Shown here: one piece after another, positions 37,270 through 49,281 of the stretch
How the letters are laid out: each line of letters starts with the position of its first letter
Numbering within the stretch: position 1 is the stretch's first letter
Origin: Gordionus sp. m RMFG-2023
Taxonomy: Eukaryota; Nematomorpha; Gordioida; Chordodea; Parachordodidae
NCBI RefSeq assembly: GCF_954871325.1
Contig: NC_088776.1
Coordinates: 46,208,569-46,272,568, forward strand
Length of the DNA: 64,000 nucleotides
Direction of reading: 5' to 3'
The notes under the pieces: generated by a model
Seen by the model: only the letters and a program-made list of their open reading frames with translations
Told to the model about the DNA's origin: nothing
The model's database searches: none
Made by a program: the position numbers and the translations under genes

Positions 37270-38190
37270 AGCGACGGTGAGCAAATATGCTCCCCCATGT
37301 TCATTATTCCCATGAGCAACGGATCACCCAGAGTTATCGTGACTTCTCCGAAGTAAAACTTCCTTCATTATCCGTTTAGACTCAAATCTATTCCTTTGAT
37401 GTCTACCAAGCTCGATCAAGCGACATTCGCCTGTAAAATCGATATCCGCTCTGCCTTTTTCTCTATTCCTTTGGCGACACAAGTAAGGAAATTCTTTGGA
37501 TTCAAATTCAACAATGTTAACTATGCCTACCGAGTGCTCCCTAGGGGCGCTTCATTTAGCCCCTACTGCCTCCAATCTATTATCCTGGACGCGTGTGCTA
37601 AAACGGTTAGGAAAGCTAACTACAATGTTTACTTGGACGATATCCTGATTTATGGCAACTATGAAAACGACGTGAAATGGTCTACGCGTTCCCTTCGCTG
37701 CACCCTTGAAGGATGGGGCCTGCAAAATACCCCCGAAAAGTCAGTTCTGAACCCGACGTCAACCATTACCTATCTAGGAGTCCCCATAGACTTAACCAAC
37801 AAAACGGTTTCGGCGGACACGGACGAAGGCTCAAAAAATGCCTAGACGTTTTCAGACAGCACTCATATCAACACCTTCAAATCGGACAAGAACTAGCAGC
37901 AAGAGTCCTAGGAGTGGTTAACCACTACGCGTATACCATCACTGTTATGTCCCGCCTGTTTTCCCCTTACTACGTTACTATGAACGAGGGACGACTGGCA
38001 CCAATAGTGGACACCTACCTCGCGTTTAAGAAAGCTAATACCATCATCGATGCGCTAGCTTCCCCCTTGTCCTTACATTACTACGCTAATTCCCCAGTGT
38101 ACGTCGACGCCTCCAATTCCCACATAGGAGTAAACTTCTGGGAAGTAGATAACCTATCTGTCGCGTACAGTGAAGCATGCCTACTATTCA
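37270..38190 (+). mobile_element. retroelement RT/RNase H fragment, broken
   Basis: Encodes reverse-transcriptase landmarks (FIIPMSNGSPRVIV, KIDIRSAFFSIPL, VLPRGASFSP, YLDDILIYG, ITYLGVPI) and then an RNase H-like start (VYVDASNSHIGVNFW). LTR- and DIRS-type RTs are the nearest I can suggest; the family is not settled. The patch is clearly richer in G+C than everything around it and has no terminal repeats of its own. It lies inside foldback element II and abuts the Mutator-like coding segment. Broken, no sign of the rest of the element. Confidence 0.75.
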
Positions 38191-38622
38191 ATATCCCAAT
38201 AAAAAATAAAATTGTAAGTGATTTATGGACTAACAACAATTGTGAGTCCATGAATCATGTATTTAAAAGTTATACAAATTGGCAATCAAGTAATTTAATT
38301 AATTTAATTGATATAATATATAATAAAGTACAAATACAAGAAAAAGATCTCGAAAGAGCTTTAATAGGAAAAGGAAAATATTATTTGGCTGAGGGGTATA
38401 AGTCATTTCAGATAGATTTATCAATTTGGGAGAAATTTAGTGAGGAAGATAAAAAAAGAGGTAGAAAATTTAATAAAAGGAAGTAAAAAACGGGAAAGAG
38501 AAAATGTCATGTCATCATGCGGGGAATTAATACTTCTAAAGCCTAAAAATTCTAAAAAACCATGTCAAAAAATTAGAATAAATAGAACAGTATCAATAAA
38601 AAAATTGAAAATTGAAAAATAA
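38190..38622 (+). pseudogene. Mutator-like transposase C-terminal segment
   Basis: Encodes TNNNCESMNHVFKSYTNW, similar to the N-x-ESxN(H/S)xLK stretch near the end of Mutator-type transposases, then DLERALIGKGKYYLAEGY and a lysine/arginine-rich tail (SEEDKKRGRKFNKRK). Open for most of its length and continued in another frame to about 38620. The upstream catalytic part is missing, replaced by the G+C-richer retroelement patch. The same ERA-G-YYL segment occurs in foldback element I. The superfamily call is tentative. Confidence 0.5.
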
Positions 38623-38719
38623 TAAGGCCCTAAACGTCGTACTCTTTTTCATATATATCAAATCAATTTTTTAATTTTACAATAGATTTTTGTATCGAAA
38701 CAATGCTTCATCCTAATCA

Positions 38720-39090
38720 TAGTTTTAAAAAAAAATTTATTCACATCGCATGCAAGTATTAATTTTTTTAAATTTTTATTCATATCGTAACAAATACCAA
38801 ATTTTTTTAATATTAATTTTTTGTAACTTTTATTCATTCATTTCGTCACAAATACCAATTTCTTTTAAAAAAATTTAATTGACATCGCATACAAATATGA
38901 ATTATTTTTAATTTTTATTCATATCATCACAAATACCAAATTTTTTAAATATATTTTTGTAACTTATATTCATTCATATCGTCACAAATACCAAATTTTT
39001 TTAAATTTTTTTTATTGACATCGCATACAAATATTAATTTTTATTCATATCATCACAAATACCAAATTTTTTTTAAATATTTTTTTTTAC
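38720..39090 (+). repeat. imperfect tandem repeat, about 130 bp
   Basis: Blocks TTTATTCATATCGTCACAAATACCAAATTT and TTGACATCGCATACAAATAT alternate three to four times with small indels. Located between the coding segment and the right arm of element II. Confidence 0.75.
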
Positions 39091-42000
39091 ATCGCATAAT
39101 TTAATTGATAATTCATAATTTCTATTTTGTTAAATATTTTTTAAAATATATGAGGAAATGATGATATATATAGATGAAAATACTAGGGATATCTGATCCT
39201 CGTTTAATTATATTTATTTTTCGCTTTTGTTTTTGGTATAATTATTGTATCAAATGTCTTTTATCGACATTAATTTAATATAATTATATTTTATTTTTTG
39301 GATTAATATGATATTATATAATAGATAAAAAATAAAATATTTAATAAGATAAAGATTTTTCTATGGATAACGCCAGCAAAGCAGTATTTCGGTTTCAAAT
39401 CGGTTATCGGTCAAATCACGATATTTTTAAAATATTTTTTGGGATAATGATATGCACGTATTTATAGATAAATTAACCAAAAATGAACATTTTCCAAATA
39501 ATATTACTACCAAATTTGGTAGATCGAATATTTAGTAAGTGGTCGGTTTTGAGCTCGCCATTCGGTAAAATCATAATATTTTCAAAAAATTAATTAGGAT
39601 AATGCTTAACACGTTATTGTTCACGTATAAACCAAAAATAAAGAATTTTCCACGTATAACGCCAGCAAGACAGTATTTAGTCATTGGGACGGTTTCAAAT
39701 CGGTTTTCTGTCAAATCACGATATTTTTAAAATATTTTTTGGAATAATGATTTGCACGTATTTATAGATAAATAAACCAAAAATGATTATTTTCCAAATA
39801 ATATTAACACCAAATTTGGTCGATCGAATATTTAGAAATTGGTCGGTTTTAAGCTCGGCATTCGGTCAAATCTTAATATTTTTAAAATATTTTTTAGGAT
39901 AAAGTTTATCACCTAAATATACACGTATAAACCAAAAATGAAGAGATTTTCTATGTATAACGCCAGCAAGACAGTATTTCGGTTTCAAATCGGTTATCGG
40001 TCAAATCACGATATTTTTAAAATATTTTTTAGAATAATGATTTGCACGTATTTATAGATAAATTAACCAAAAATGAACATTTTCCAAATAATATTACTAT
40101 CAAATTTGGTAGATCGAATATTTAGTAAGTGGTTGGTTTTGAGCTCGCCATTCGGTCAAATCATAATATTTTCAAAAAATTAATTAGGATAATGCTTAAC
40201 ACGTTATTGATCACGTATAACCCAAAAATAAAGAATTTTCCATGTATAACGCCAGCAAGACAGTATTTAGTCATTGGGCCGGTTTCAAATTGGTTTTCTC
40301 TCAAATCACGATATTTTTAAAATATTTTTTGGGATAATGATTTGCACGTATTTATAGATAAATAAACCAAAAATTATTATTTTCCAAATAATATTAACAC
40401 CAAATTTGGTCGATCGAATATTTAGTAAGTGGTCGGTTTTAAGCTCAGCATTCGGTCAAATCATAATATTTTCAAAATATTTTTTAGCATAATGTTTAAC
40501 ACCTAAATATACACGTATAAATCAAAAATGAAGAGATTTTGATCAATAACGCTAGCAATATGTTCCTTACAAACTTTCTACTATTTTTCGCTTCTAAACC
40601 TACTCATTAATTAAATCTCAAAGAAACCTATATTTTTTAAATTTTTTTTAGGTTTTTCACGTGTATTTACACCCAAATACAAAAAAAGCGCTATCCAATA
40701 TTTATTCTGGTTTCCTAAGAATATATTTTAATATATATGTATTTAACGCCCTCTTGTGGATATAAATTTGTTAAATTTTGTAATTGAAAAATAAAATATA
40801 AGTTGTAATAAGCTAGTAAATATATTTTTTTTTCCAATATTAAGTAAAAATAGAATTTTAAATTATTTGATATTTAATATCAATTTAATATCAATTTTCT
40901 AATTAAATAAAAATTGATTTATGTAAAATAAAAAAAATGTTTTTGAAAAAATTTTTTTTAAAGGATATCATATCATCAAATTATGATTGATTATGATTAA
41001 TTGCTTTCTAGCAAGACAGTTTAGCAAGACAGTATTTAGTCATACCGCCGTAACTTTATTAGATAAATTATTTTGTTATGTAAATGAGATGAAAACGTGA
41101 GAAATTGTATTTTAAGAGTTTAACAATTGTTTAATGATCAACTTTTTTTATTTTTCTCATAATTTTTATTTTGTTTATACCTTTTACCTTGCGGATTGTA
41201 ATTATGTTTATTGAATTTAAAGGGATTATACTTTAAATTAGCTACATTTTTCTTCATTACAAGGACCACTCCAAATTTGCTTTTTACAGTGGGCCGAAGA
41301 GAGGATAGTTCCAGGGCCACTTTAGGAAAATTTCAGTCTAATGCCAGGTAATAGTTACATGGGACAAGGGTGTTAAACAGCATTTTAATGCGAAAATTCT
41401 ATAAATAAAAATGTAAGAAAAATTTTTAGAGAAATTTAAATTAAAATTTTACAGACTTATTTTGAAAAAAAATTGTTTACGTTTAGAAAAAACTAGAAAT
41501 ATTATAAAATTTGAGAAATCTTGAGGCTCAATTGTTAAGCAGTTTGGATAAGCAAAATGTAATGTTTTAAAAGTAAAAAGGTTTAAAGATATAAAGCAAC
41601 CATATTGTTAAAGAAATATTGTGAAAAAAAGAAGAAAATTTATCGTTTAAAATAAAATTTACTTTGGATAAGATAGATATTTAAAGTTATTTAAATCAAA
41701 TTTTAAAAACGTATTCTGAAAAAGAAATAAATTATTCTACCTTAGCTCATATAGATCTCGAACGATTTTTTGCAAATAGTTATAAGATTAACATACAAAA
41801 TTGTGTAGCAATATAATTATCTAAAATGAAAAATAATATTATAAAGATAGCATTCATAAATTGATCCTAGGGATTGACAAATAAAATGGAACATAATTTG
41901 TGGAGATTAAATATTTATTTGTAAAAATTTAATATAATTGAAAATATGCGAATATTAAGAATAAAGAAATAAAGGAATACATTTGGTTAAAAGTTATAAT

Positions 42001-43314
42001 TCAAAATATTCGGAGAATAAAATCAGAGACTAAGACGAATATACAATTATTATTATAAAAAATATGTTGATGTTGTAATTGAATTCTTATTATAAATTTA
42101 CGTTTAACTTTTATTTAAGTGATAATATTTAGTAAAATTTTAGGTTGTTAATTAACCAAAATTTTCAAAAATAGAAAGGGCTTTCATCATTTGAAAAATC
42201 AGACCGTAATCGAGCTAAATTAGAGATCTGAATTTTATTTTAGATCATTAATCAGATTTGAGGTAAATTATGAAACTAGCAGAAAGAAAAACAAGAGAAA
42301 AAAAATGAAATACCAAAGAAGAAATGATTAGGTGTAGGGCTATTTTAAATTATTTTAATCAGGTTTTAGATATAAGAAAATAGAAAACAAATTATTACCA
42401 TAGAGATTGTAGATAAAATATCCAAGCAGAATGAAGAGATAGTTTGTTTATTTTTTGAATAATGCTGATTTGGATACTAAATACTTATGAAGAGAAAAAG
42501 AAAATTTTTAGATATTTAATTAAAATAATAGTAGTTACAAGAGTATAAAATTGAAAAAAAAGTATGAAAATTTAAAGGATTTATAAGAGAAGAATTTAGT
42601 GTAAAAAAGTGATATATAATTGTGAAATAAAAAAGTGCATTAGAAATATAATTGAGTTGTTTTTTTAACAACGTGTGATAAAATTGATAAACATACTGGA
42701 GTTTTTTTAACAACTGGTAGGAGAATTAAAACATAATTTAGTTGTTTTGAAACAGAAAGTTTTGTTAACATCGAGGGATAGCTTAGCAAATCACGAAGAA
42801 AGAATAAGAGAATTTCATAGAGAATATGAGATGGAAATAAGATAAGGGAAATACATATGTATATGAATGTTAATTCTATTTTTAGATGGCGTCATACTTT
42901 AGATGTGTAACAAGATATTAAAGATGGAAATCAGAGAAATAGATAGTTTTTTTAGAATCAAGAAAGTGAGTGGATACCGCCAGGGAAGAAACTTACCAAA
43001 GGTATGGAGAAATGATCCAAGATACGCAAATAAGCCGTCACTCAAACATAGAAACTTGGGAAGATTGGGACAAACGGGGAAAACTGACATGGATAAGTTG
43101 TTGGGCATGTGGGGGGGAATCATTTGATGAGAGTTTGTCCAGCGTCTAGTGACTGTGAATAATAATTTATTATTGACAGTGCAAGATAAAGAGGAACAGT
43201 TTAGGATAATCTTGGTTAAATAGCCCGGCAGTATGAGGAATTGAGTTAAGTAAGGGGGTGCCGTGATGTTGGTTATTATTTATTATTAATTTGGGAAGCA
43301 AATTATGTTTGTTT

Positions 43315-43721
43315 CAGTGGCGTAGCTAGGAATTTTTCTTAGAGGGGGTCCATACATATAAAAGCTGGGGGCTTTGCCCCTCCCAGACCCCTTTAACGGG
43401 CCTTTCGGCTCTTTTACTCCGGCCTTTCGGCCGGGTTTATCTTACAAATCATATCCATATCTTCGATAATATATAATAAATATATTTTTTAAATGCATCA
43501 ATAATATGTTATTATAATTTAATAGATTAGTCTCAATGACTTTATAATAATACTATCCAGAATAATTTCAATAGTAATATAATATCCTTCCACAAACATC
43601 AAAACCAGAAAAATATAATTCATATAAAATCACTTTTAAGTCTTTTGAACGTATAATCTAAAAAAAATTTTGCTCTGGGAGGGGTCCAAACCCGAAAAAC
43701 ACCCCCGTAGCTACGCCACTG
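43315..43721. mobile_element. 407-bp hAT MITE
   Basis: Ends CAGTGGCGTAGCTA and TAGCTACGCCACTG, perfect 8-bp duplications GTTTGTTT at 43307-43314 and 43722-43729. The subterminal GGGGGCTTTGCCCC hairpin and CCTTTCGGCCGGG resemble those of family A (19472). Inserted in the interior of the LTR retrotransposon. Confidence 0.93.
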
Positions 43722-44129
43722 GTTTGTTTTATTATTAAATATTTAGCTAAATAGTTTATTTTATGATTTAATTAATTTTTGTATTCAGAATTGAAGTTAA
43801 TAAGATAGTTTTTGTTATTATGTAAATATTTTGGCTAATTATGTTAAATATGATTTTGTAAAATATAAATATTTAATTAAGAGATTTTTAGATTCAAGAT
43901 TATCAAGAGAATTTTAGATTTAAATTGAACCGTAGAAATGGTTCACAAAAGATGATGATCAATGGTTATAGGACTACTACAGTCAAAGAGTCCAATGAAG
44001 ATATTGGGCTAGGCTAATTGACGGTAAAGAGATGGGACATAATTATAGAATTTATTGGGTATAAAAATTAGACTAAAATCAAGTTAAGGTAAAGAAACAA
44101 TAGAATCGATGAGTATAAGCAAACTGTCG

Positions 44130-44800
44130 TTAGTTATAGGCACAAGAATTCGTGAAAATCCTTAATCGCTGACCAGTTATCGCCAATCGTTTATCGAGAT
44201 AAGGCGCTAAACATTTTCAAGAGAAAATTAGAAACAAATTAAGATGACTAGAATTAATCGACAATGAAGCGAGAATCAGTTATAAGAGATTATCAGAAAA
44301 AACTAAAATAATTTATCAAGAGAGTTAAATACGGTTAATAGAAGAAATAAAGTTTAAAAAGAAAATAAAATTAATTGATACTGATTAATCAATTATAAAT
44401 TAAATTGTTACGGAGATTAAAGATTAATCATTCTAGAGATCATTAGAAACAAGAAACTAAAATTATGATAATTTATCAAAAGAATTTCATGATGTTGATT
44501 GAAGAAGCAAAGTTGAAAAAGAAACTAGAATTAATCGATAATCGTTTAAAAGCAATTGTTTATCAATTACAAGTTATACTCAAGTTGTTAGAGATTACAC
44601 GCTAATCATTCTAGAGATCGTTAGAAACAAGCAACATACTATAAAAAATTATACAAAAGTTGACAATATAGACTAGAATCGATCGATAATCGTTGACTAT
44701 AAATCATGAATAGTTAAAAAGCAAGCGTTAATCGGGTATAGGTCATCGTCAATAGCTTACAGAAATAAAGAGCTAATCATTTACAAGTGGTTGACAGGCA
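44130..44800 (+). repeat. degenerate tandem repeat, about 170 bp
   Basis: AATTAATCGA-TAATC, ATCATTCTAGAGATC-TTAGAAACAAG and neighbouring blocks recur about every 170 bp, three to four times, in the A-rich interior of the LTR element. Confidence 0.6.
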
Positions 44801-45646
44801 ACAAAAGATAGGTTCAAGAATTTCAAGATGCTATTAAAAGAATACACTTTGTAAAGAAATAAATCGGTAATCTGATACAAACAGTCGTTTGAAGCTAAGA
44901 ATACGAGACAAAAGGCAGATGTCGTTAAAACTGAGAGGACACAAAAGATCATGATGTGTGATTAAAATAAGTCATTGGATAAAGAATTAAAAAGATTAGC
45001 GTTGGTGGAGATATAAGATCAATAAAACAGAAATCGAAGGGAATTTAGGTCATTTGAGGAATGGTTGGAGAGGTTTAATTTAAGTGGAAGGGTGTTATAA
45101 TATGCAAATATTTATTTTTATTATATGCAAAATTACTTACTGAATTATGGATTGGTTATGCACAGACTATATATTTGTTAGATAAATAATTTTGTTATGT
45201 AAACGAGATGAAAACGCGTCTGAATTGTGAGATTTTATATTTTAGAATTTTTTATTTTTCTATAATTTTTAAATTTGAAATGATTTTTATTATGTATATA
45301 CCTTTTACTTTACCGATTGTAATTATGATTATTGGATGAATAAAAATTATTAAAGAGATTATATTATTAATTAGAACCTTTATTATTTATATATTTTTTT
45401 CTATATTACAAGTGTCACTCCAAATTTTGTTTTTACATAATTATCAGTTAAAAAAGGAAGTCAAAATGTTTTGACTTTTGGAACCAGCAAATGTTAGAGT
45501 TAAACGATCTATAAACCTATTTGATATATGTAATTTTCTAAATTAACTACATATTTTCTTATCTTTACTTTAAAGATCTGCAAAACCAAAAAAGGTTGAG
45601 TTAGAGAAAGTACTTGGAAAGATGATATAGATATTATGATTGAAAC

Positions 45647-47168
45647 CAGGGATGTGAACCCGAACCCGGACCCTGAACCCTCGTATTTTGGCTGAACCCG
45701 AACCCGGACCCTTTTAAAAATGGAGGGTCCAAGGGTTCTAGGTGTCATAAAAATTTTTAAAAATAAAAATATTTTTTTAATTAATAAAATATATTTTTTT
45801 AAATTTTATTAACTTTTTTGTGGAATCATTTATTTTTACTTCGCGTTTTTCTTTCAATTTTCTTCCTGGATATTTAGAAATTGATATCATAAATTATTTT
45901 CTAGTCTAATAATATTTTAGTATGTAAATTTATTAATATGCTATGTTATAGAAATACGTTGATTATTTTGAAAGTGAATTATTTTGTAGTGCAAGAAATA
46001 ATATTTTAATTTAAATGATTATGCACAACACGTTGGTCCTCAATTTTTATGATGATAGAACGATTATTAAGTTTTAAAGATTTCTGTAATGATTTTATTA
46101 TAGAAACATGTGAAGTCACTTTGTCGGAAGATGATTGGTGCCAAATAAAGGACTTTACTAGTGTATTAGTTCCTTTAAAAATAACAATAATAAGATTACA
46201 TTCAGAATAATTATGTTTATTTGATTTTAAGGCATATGGATTAGATGCCGATTAGATTTAGAAAAATTTACAGTCCTTTTTATATGAAATTTTAGAAAAC
46301 ATGAAAAGCAACAATATTTGCAAAATAGTGTTGTAAACGCTTTTATATATTTAGACCCTCGATATCAAGTTTTATTTGTATTGAGCAAAAACAAATGGCT
46401 AAAGACTATCTTAAGGATTTATACCCTCGATATCAAGTTTTATTTGTATTGAGCAAAAACAAATGGCTAAAGACTATCTTAAGGATTTATGGCACAAGCA
46501 AAACTCCATTATTTATAATATATTGGAGGCTACGACAATACCTATTGGTTGTAGTGATAATAATAATGATAACAACATTGATGATCTTGAAATTTTACTT
46601 TTAGATAGAGAAAAAAATCAAATTATCATCAGATAAAAAGGAGGATTAAAAAATTCCTATTGCATCTATAATAGTAAAGTTCTCAGAAGTTGAGAGAATA
46701 AATAAGGATATAAATATTTTAAAATTCTAAGTAGAAAATTCTTCAATATATTCAGAATTATATATCTTATCTAGAATCTTCATGGCTGTACCGGCAACAC
46801 AAGTACAATAATTTTATAAAGATAACTATCTATTTTAGGTAAGGGTAGAACGTGAATTTTCATCTTTGAGATATATATTGTCTACTTTACGTGGAAATCT
46901 CAAGGATGATATTTTTGAAGATATTATGATTGTGCGAGAATAAATCATTTAAAATATAAATTATTTCATTTTTAAATTTTTCATTTGTAAATTATGAATA
47001 TGTATATATTGAAGTATAATAATAAATGAATGAAAAAAAAATCTTATTTTGAGTCATTATTTTTATGTTCCCTGAACTCGAACCCTGGACCCGGGTCCTT
47101 TCAAATTTTATTCCTGTACCCGAACCCGGACATGGACCCTTTTTTTTGTCGAAGGGTTTACATTCCTG
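45647..47168 (+). mobile_element. hAT element with decayed transposase
   Basis: Ends CAGGGATGTGAACCC and the inverse of CAGGAATGTAAACCC, each followed by GAACCCGGACCC-type motifs in multiple copies. Plus-strand traces at about 46330-46420 (FIYLDPRYQVLFVLSKNKW) and 46775-46945 (FMAVPATQV, VEREFSSLRYILSTLRGNLK) match hAT transposase. Frames are broken in several places. A 68-bp tandem duplication (CCCTCGATATCAAG at 46356 and 46424) lies in the coding part. No clean target duplication (ATTGAAAC versus GTGAAACT). Confidence 0.75.
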
Positions 47169-48667
47169 GTGAAACTAGAAACAATATTGATGTTGATGAT
47201 ATTTTAAACAGAAGAAGAGTAACAATGAAGGAGTTGGAGTTGAATATAAAGTATAATTAAAATACAGTTTTTCAATTTCAAACTAAATAATAAAAGAATA
47301 TTAATAATAGTTGCGAGTAATATAAATATTGGAAGCAAGTAAATTAAGAGAAAAAAATAGTTAAATTAATTTAATATTTTATTTGTAAAGCAATAGACGC
47401 TATATACGAGGTTGAATCTGGTGATATAATCTATGATAGTAAATTTTTTTATTAAACACAAAAATATATATAGGCATGGAATCTGTTGAGGAAGTTATGA
47501 AACATGGTTCTTGATTGCAACGATTCATATAAAGGCATATTGGATAAAGAAGGAGTTGTAGTTCAACAAAGTATATTTAATAGAATATTCTTTTAAACTA
47601 AATTTATTTAGATTATTTGGATGATGAAGAAAGAAGATATTATGAATGAGAGAGATATAAATAATGTAGGCAAAAATGAAAAAAAAATAGATAAATTAAG
47701 ATAAAATTAGATATAGGAATGGAATCTGATGAGGATAATATGGCAAGGATGATTGATGGTAGTGGTAATCCATATAACTAGTTCAATAAAGTACATTTAA
47801 TGAAAAACACTTTCAAACTAATCTTATTCAAAAATTTTGGTTAATGAAGATTAATTATGAATAATAGATATAAAAAAATGGTTATAGAGCGTTTTATTAG
47901 TTTAACCTTTTGAAAATGAGCGTTGCTAAGAATTATATTGCATTGATTATCAATTCAGTCGTTGTAGGAATAAATAAACATTTTTATCACTTTTGTAATT
48001 CTTTAGTTGTAAAATTTATCCGCATCACAAATATATATGATTTTTGATATATTAAATTATATTATATCAATTCTGCAATCGTGTATATTATAGCGTAAAA
48101 ATGAATATTTTATAATAAAAAATATCATCTTTAGCTTACAAATGTTTTTCCTTGTTTTTTTATTATTTATATTTTAGTATTACTATGTAGATAAATGACA
48201 AATGATGAAATTTTAAATACTAGTTTAGGGTTTATAAATTTCAATCTAAAAAGTATAATATATTAAAAGAAAACCCGACCTAAGACTAGGGAAACTCGCG
48301 TCAAAGGCATGCAAAATAGAAGGCATAGGGGGTAATTCTCCCCATATTTTTTTTTAGTTGAGCTTATTTAACTTATTAAATTAATTATCTTATAACATAA
48401 GTTTATAATTTCTGATAATCTTATATATAATAATAAGTCATCTAGAAATGAAATATGGTAATCTATTATATGGAATATAAAATTTAAAATTCGAAATCGA
48501 GCACCCCATCTGATAATTATCTCGGTAAAAAAGTTTTGTAGGCCTCATTCCTAATAAAAAAAAACCAGCGATATGTCATTGGATTCTCGGTTCTGTCTCA
48601 ACGTGCTAAATTAATTAATGAATTAATTATTCGTAGACCGACGTTATATATCCTCGACAACCTATAG
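47169..48667. other. intergenic with one diverged repeat pair
   Basis: GGAATCTGNTGAGGANNATATG and later blocks occur near 47477 and 47720, a weak direct repeat. Otherwise nothing recognised. The last 130 bp before the MCFD2-like ATG include an inverted CCAAT box (ATTGG, about 48579) and form the likely promoter region. Confidence 0.4.
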
Positions 48668-49236
48668 ATGGTAAAGTTAAAATTTTAATAACATGCATTT
48701 CTATAACTTTATTTAGCTTAGAATTATATTACTATCATGCCTTTTTGCCGTGATATTTTCTCACAATCATCCAGATTTAAATATTAATAAAGTCATTAGC
48801 CCAAATACGGATTCTTATAAACAGTAATTAAATATTCAATAAATTACTTATTGTACCACAATTAGACATATAAAGGACGATTTAAAAGATATTATGGATA
48901 CAAAATCTTTTTCAGAAAAGGAATATCTTTTATCTTATTTTAGCTTGCATGATCTGGATAAAGATGGCTTATTAAATGGACTAGAAATAGGTCATTCTTT
49001 TCATCATACTCACCATTTGATGAAATGTAAATTCTTAATTTTATGTGAAATTTATTTTTAAAAAATTATTAGTCAATGATAATCTTCAATCAATATTAAC
49101 TGGGTATGAAGAATCTATCATAAATGAAGTTGACAATATTATGAGATTTGATCTTAATAATGATGGGTTTCTCAATTTTTATGAATATGAAAACTCAATT
49201 AATGCTCTTACTAATAAAGGGATTCCACATGTTTAA
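48668..49236 (+). CDS. MCFD2: MCFD2-like EF-hand secretory protein
   Basis: MCFD2 is a luminal partner of the LMAN1/ERGIC-53 cargo receptor in ER-to-Golgi transport. Exons: 48668-48670 (the ATG alone), 48717-48823, 48866-49026, 49073-49236; introns of 42-46 bp with GT-AG ends; total 435 nt, 144 residues (human 146). Exon 2 encodes a signal peptide (MLRIILLSCLFAVIFS). Then QHIKDDLKDIM, the first EF-hand loop DLDKDGLLNGLE (exon 3) preceded by YFSLHD and followed by HSFHHTHH, and the second loop DLNNDGFLNFYE (exon 4). The spacing, the YFxxHD lead and a length near the family's support MCFD2 over calmodulin-type proteins. An in-frame total and four matching phases support the split start. A shorter N-terminus without the ATG-only exon is the alternative. 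Confidence 0.82.
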
Positions 49237-49275
49237 TCAAATTAGCTAGAGAATTATAAAAAATTCTCTATTTCT

Positions 49276-49281
49276 AATAAA
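49276..49281 (+). other. poly(A) signal of the MCFD2-like gene
   Basis: AATAAA 40 bp after the stop codon. Confidence 0.55.

Larger units (their letters stand above)
35371..41054 (+). mobile_element. large foldback element II, Mutator-like
   Basis: Flanks TTTGTTAGAT (35361-35370) and TTTATTAGAT (41055-41064) form a 10-bp target duplication with one mismatch, inside the left LTR of a retrotransposon, where the intact right LTR gives the empty-site sequence. Ends GTAATATGGTATTAC and the inverse of GTTACGGCGGTATGAC are loosely alike. Arms 36065-37260 and 39360-41040 are inverse copies built from units of about 295 bp (3 on the left, 4-5 on the right) carrying CTGTCTTGCTGGCG and a run of conserved blocks. 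The interior has a retroelement-derived patch and a Mutator-like coding segment. A 9-10 bp duplication and long inverted arms fit the Mutator group. Confidence 0.8.
35288..45437 (+). mobile_element. LTR retrotransposon, broken, split by insertions
   Basis: Direct repeats form the ends. The right one, 45093-45437 (345 bp), begins TGTTATAATATGC and ends TTTTTACA. The left one is the same sequence, 35288-41288, interrupted at 35371-41054 by foldback element II. A purine-rich tract (AAGTGGAAGGG) precedes the right repeat. The interior (41289-45092) has no long open frame; a gag-type zinc knuckle motif is visible near 43100, and a GGGCCGAAGAG segment follows the left repeat where a primer site is expected. 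A hAT MITE lies at 43315-43721. Family not determined; the divergence between the two repeats suggests an old copy with many breaks. Confidence 0.75.
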
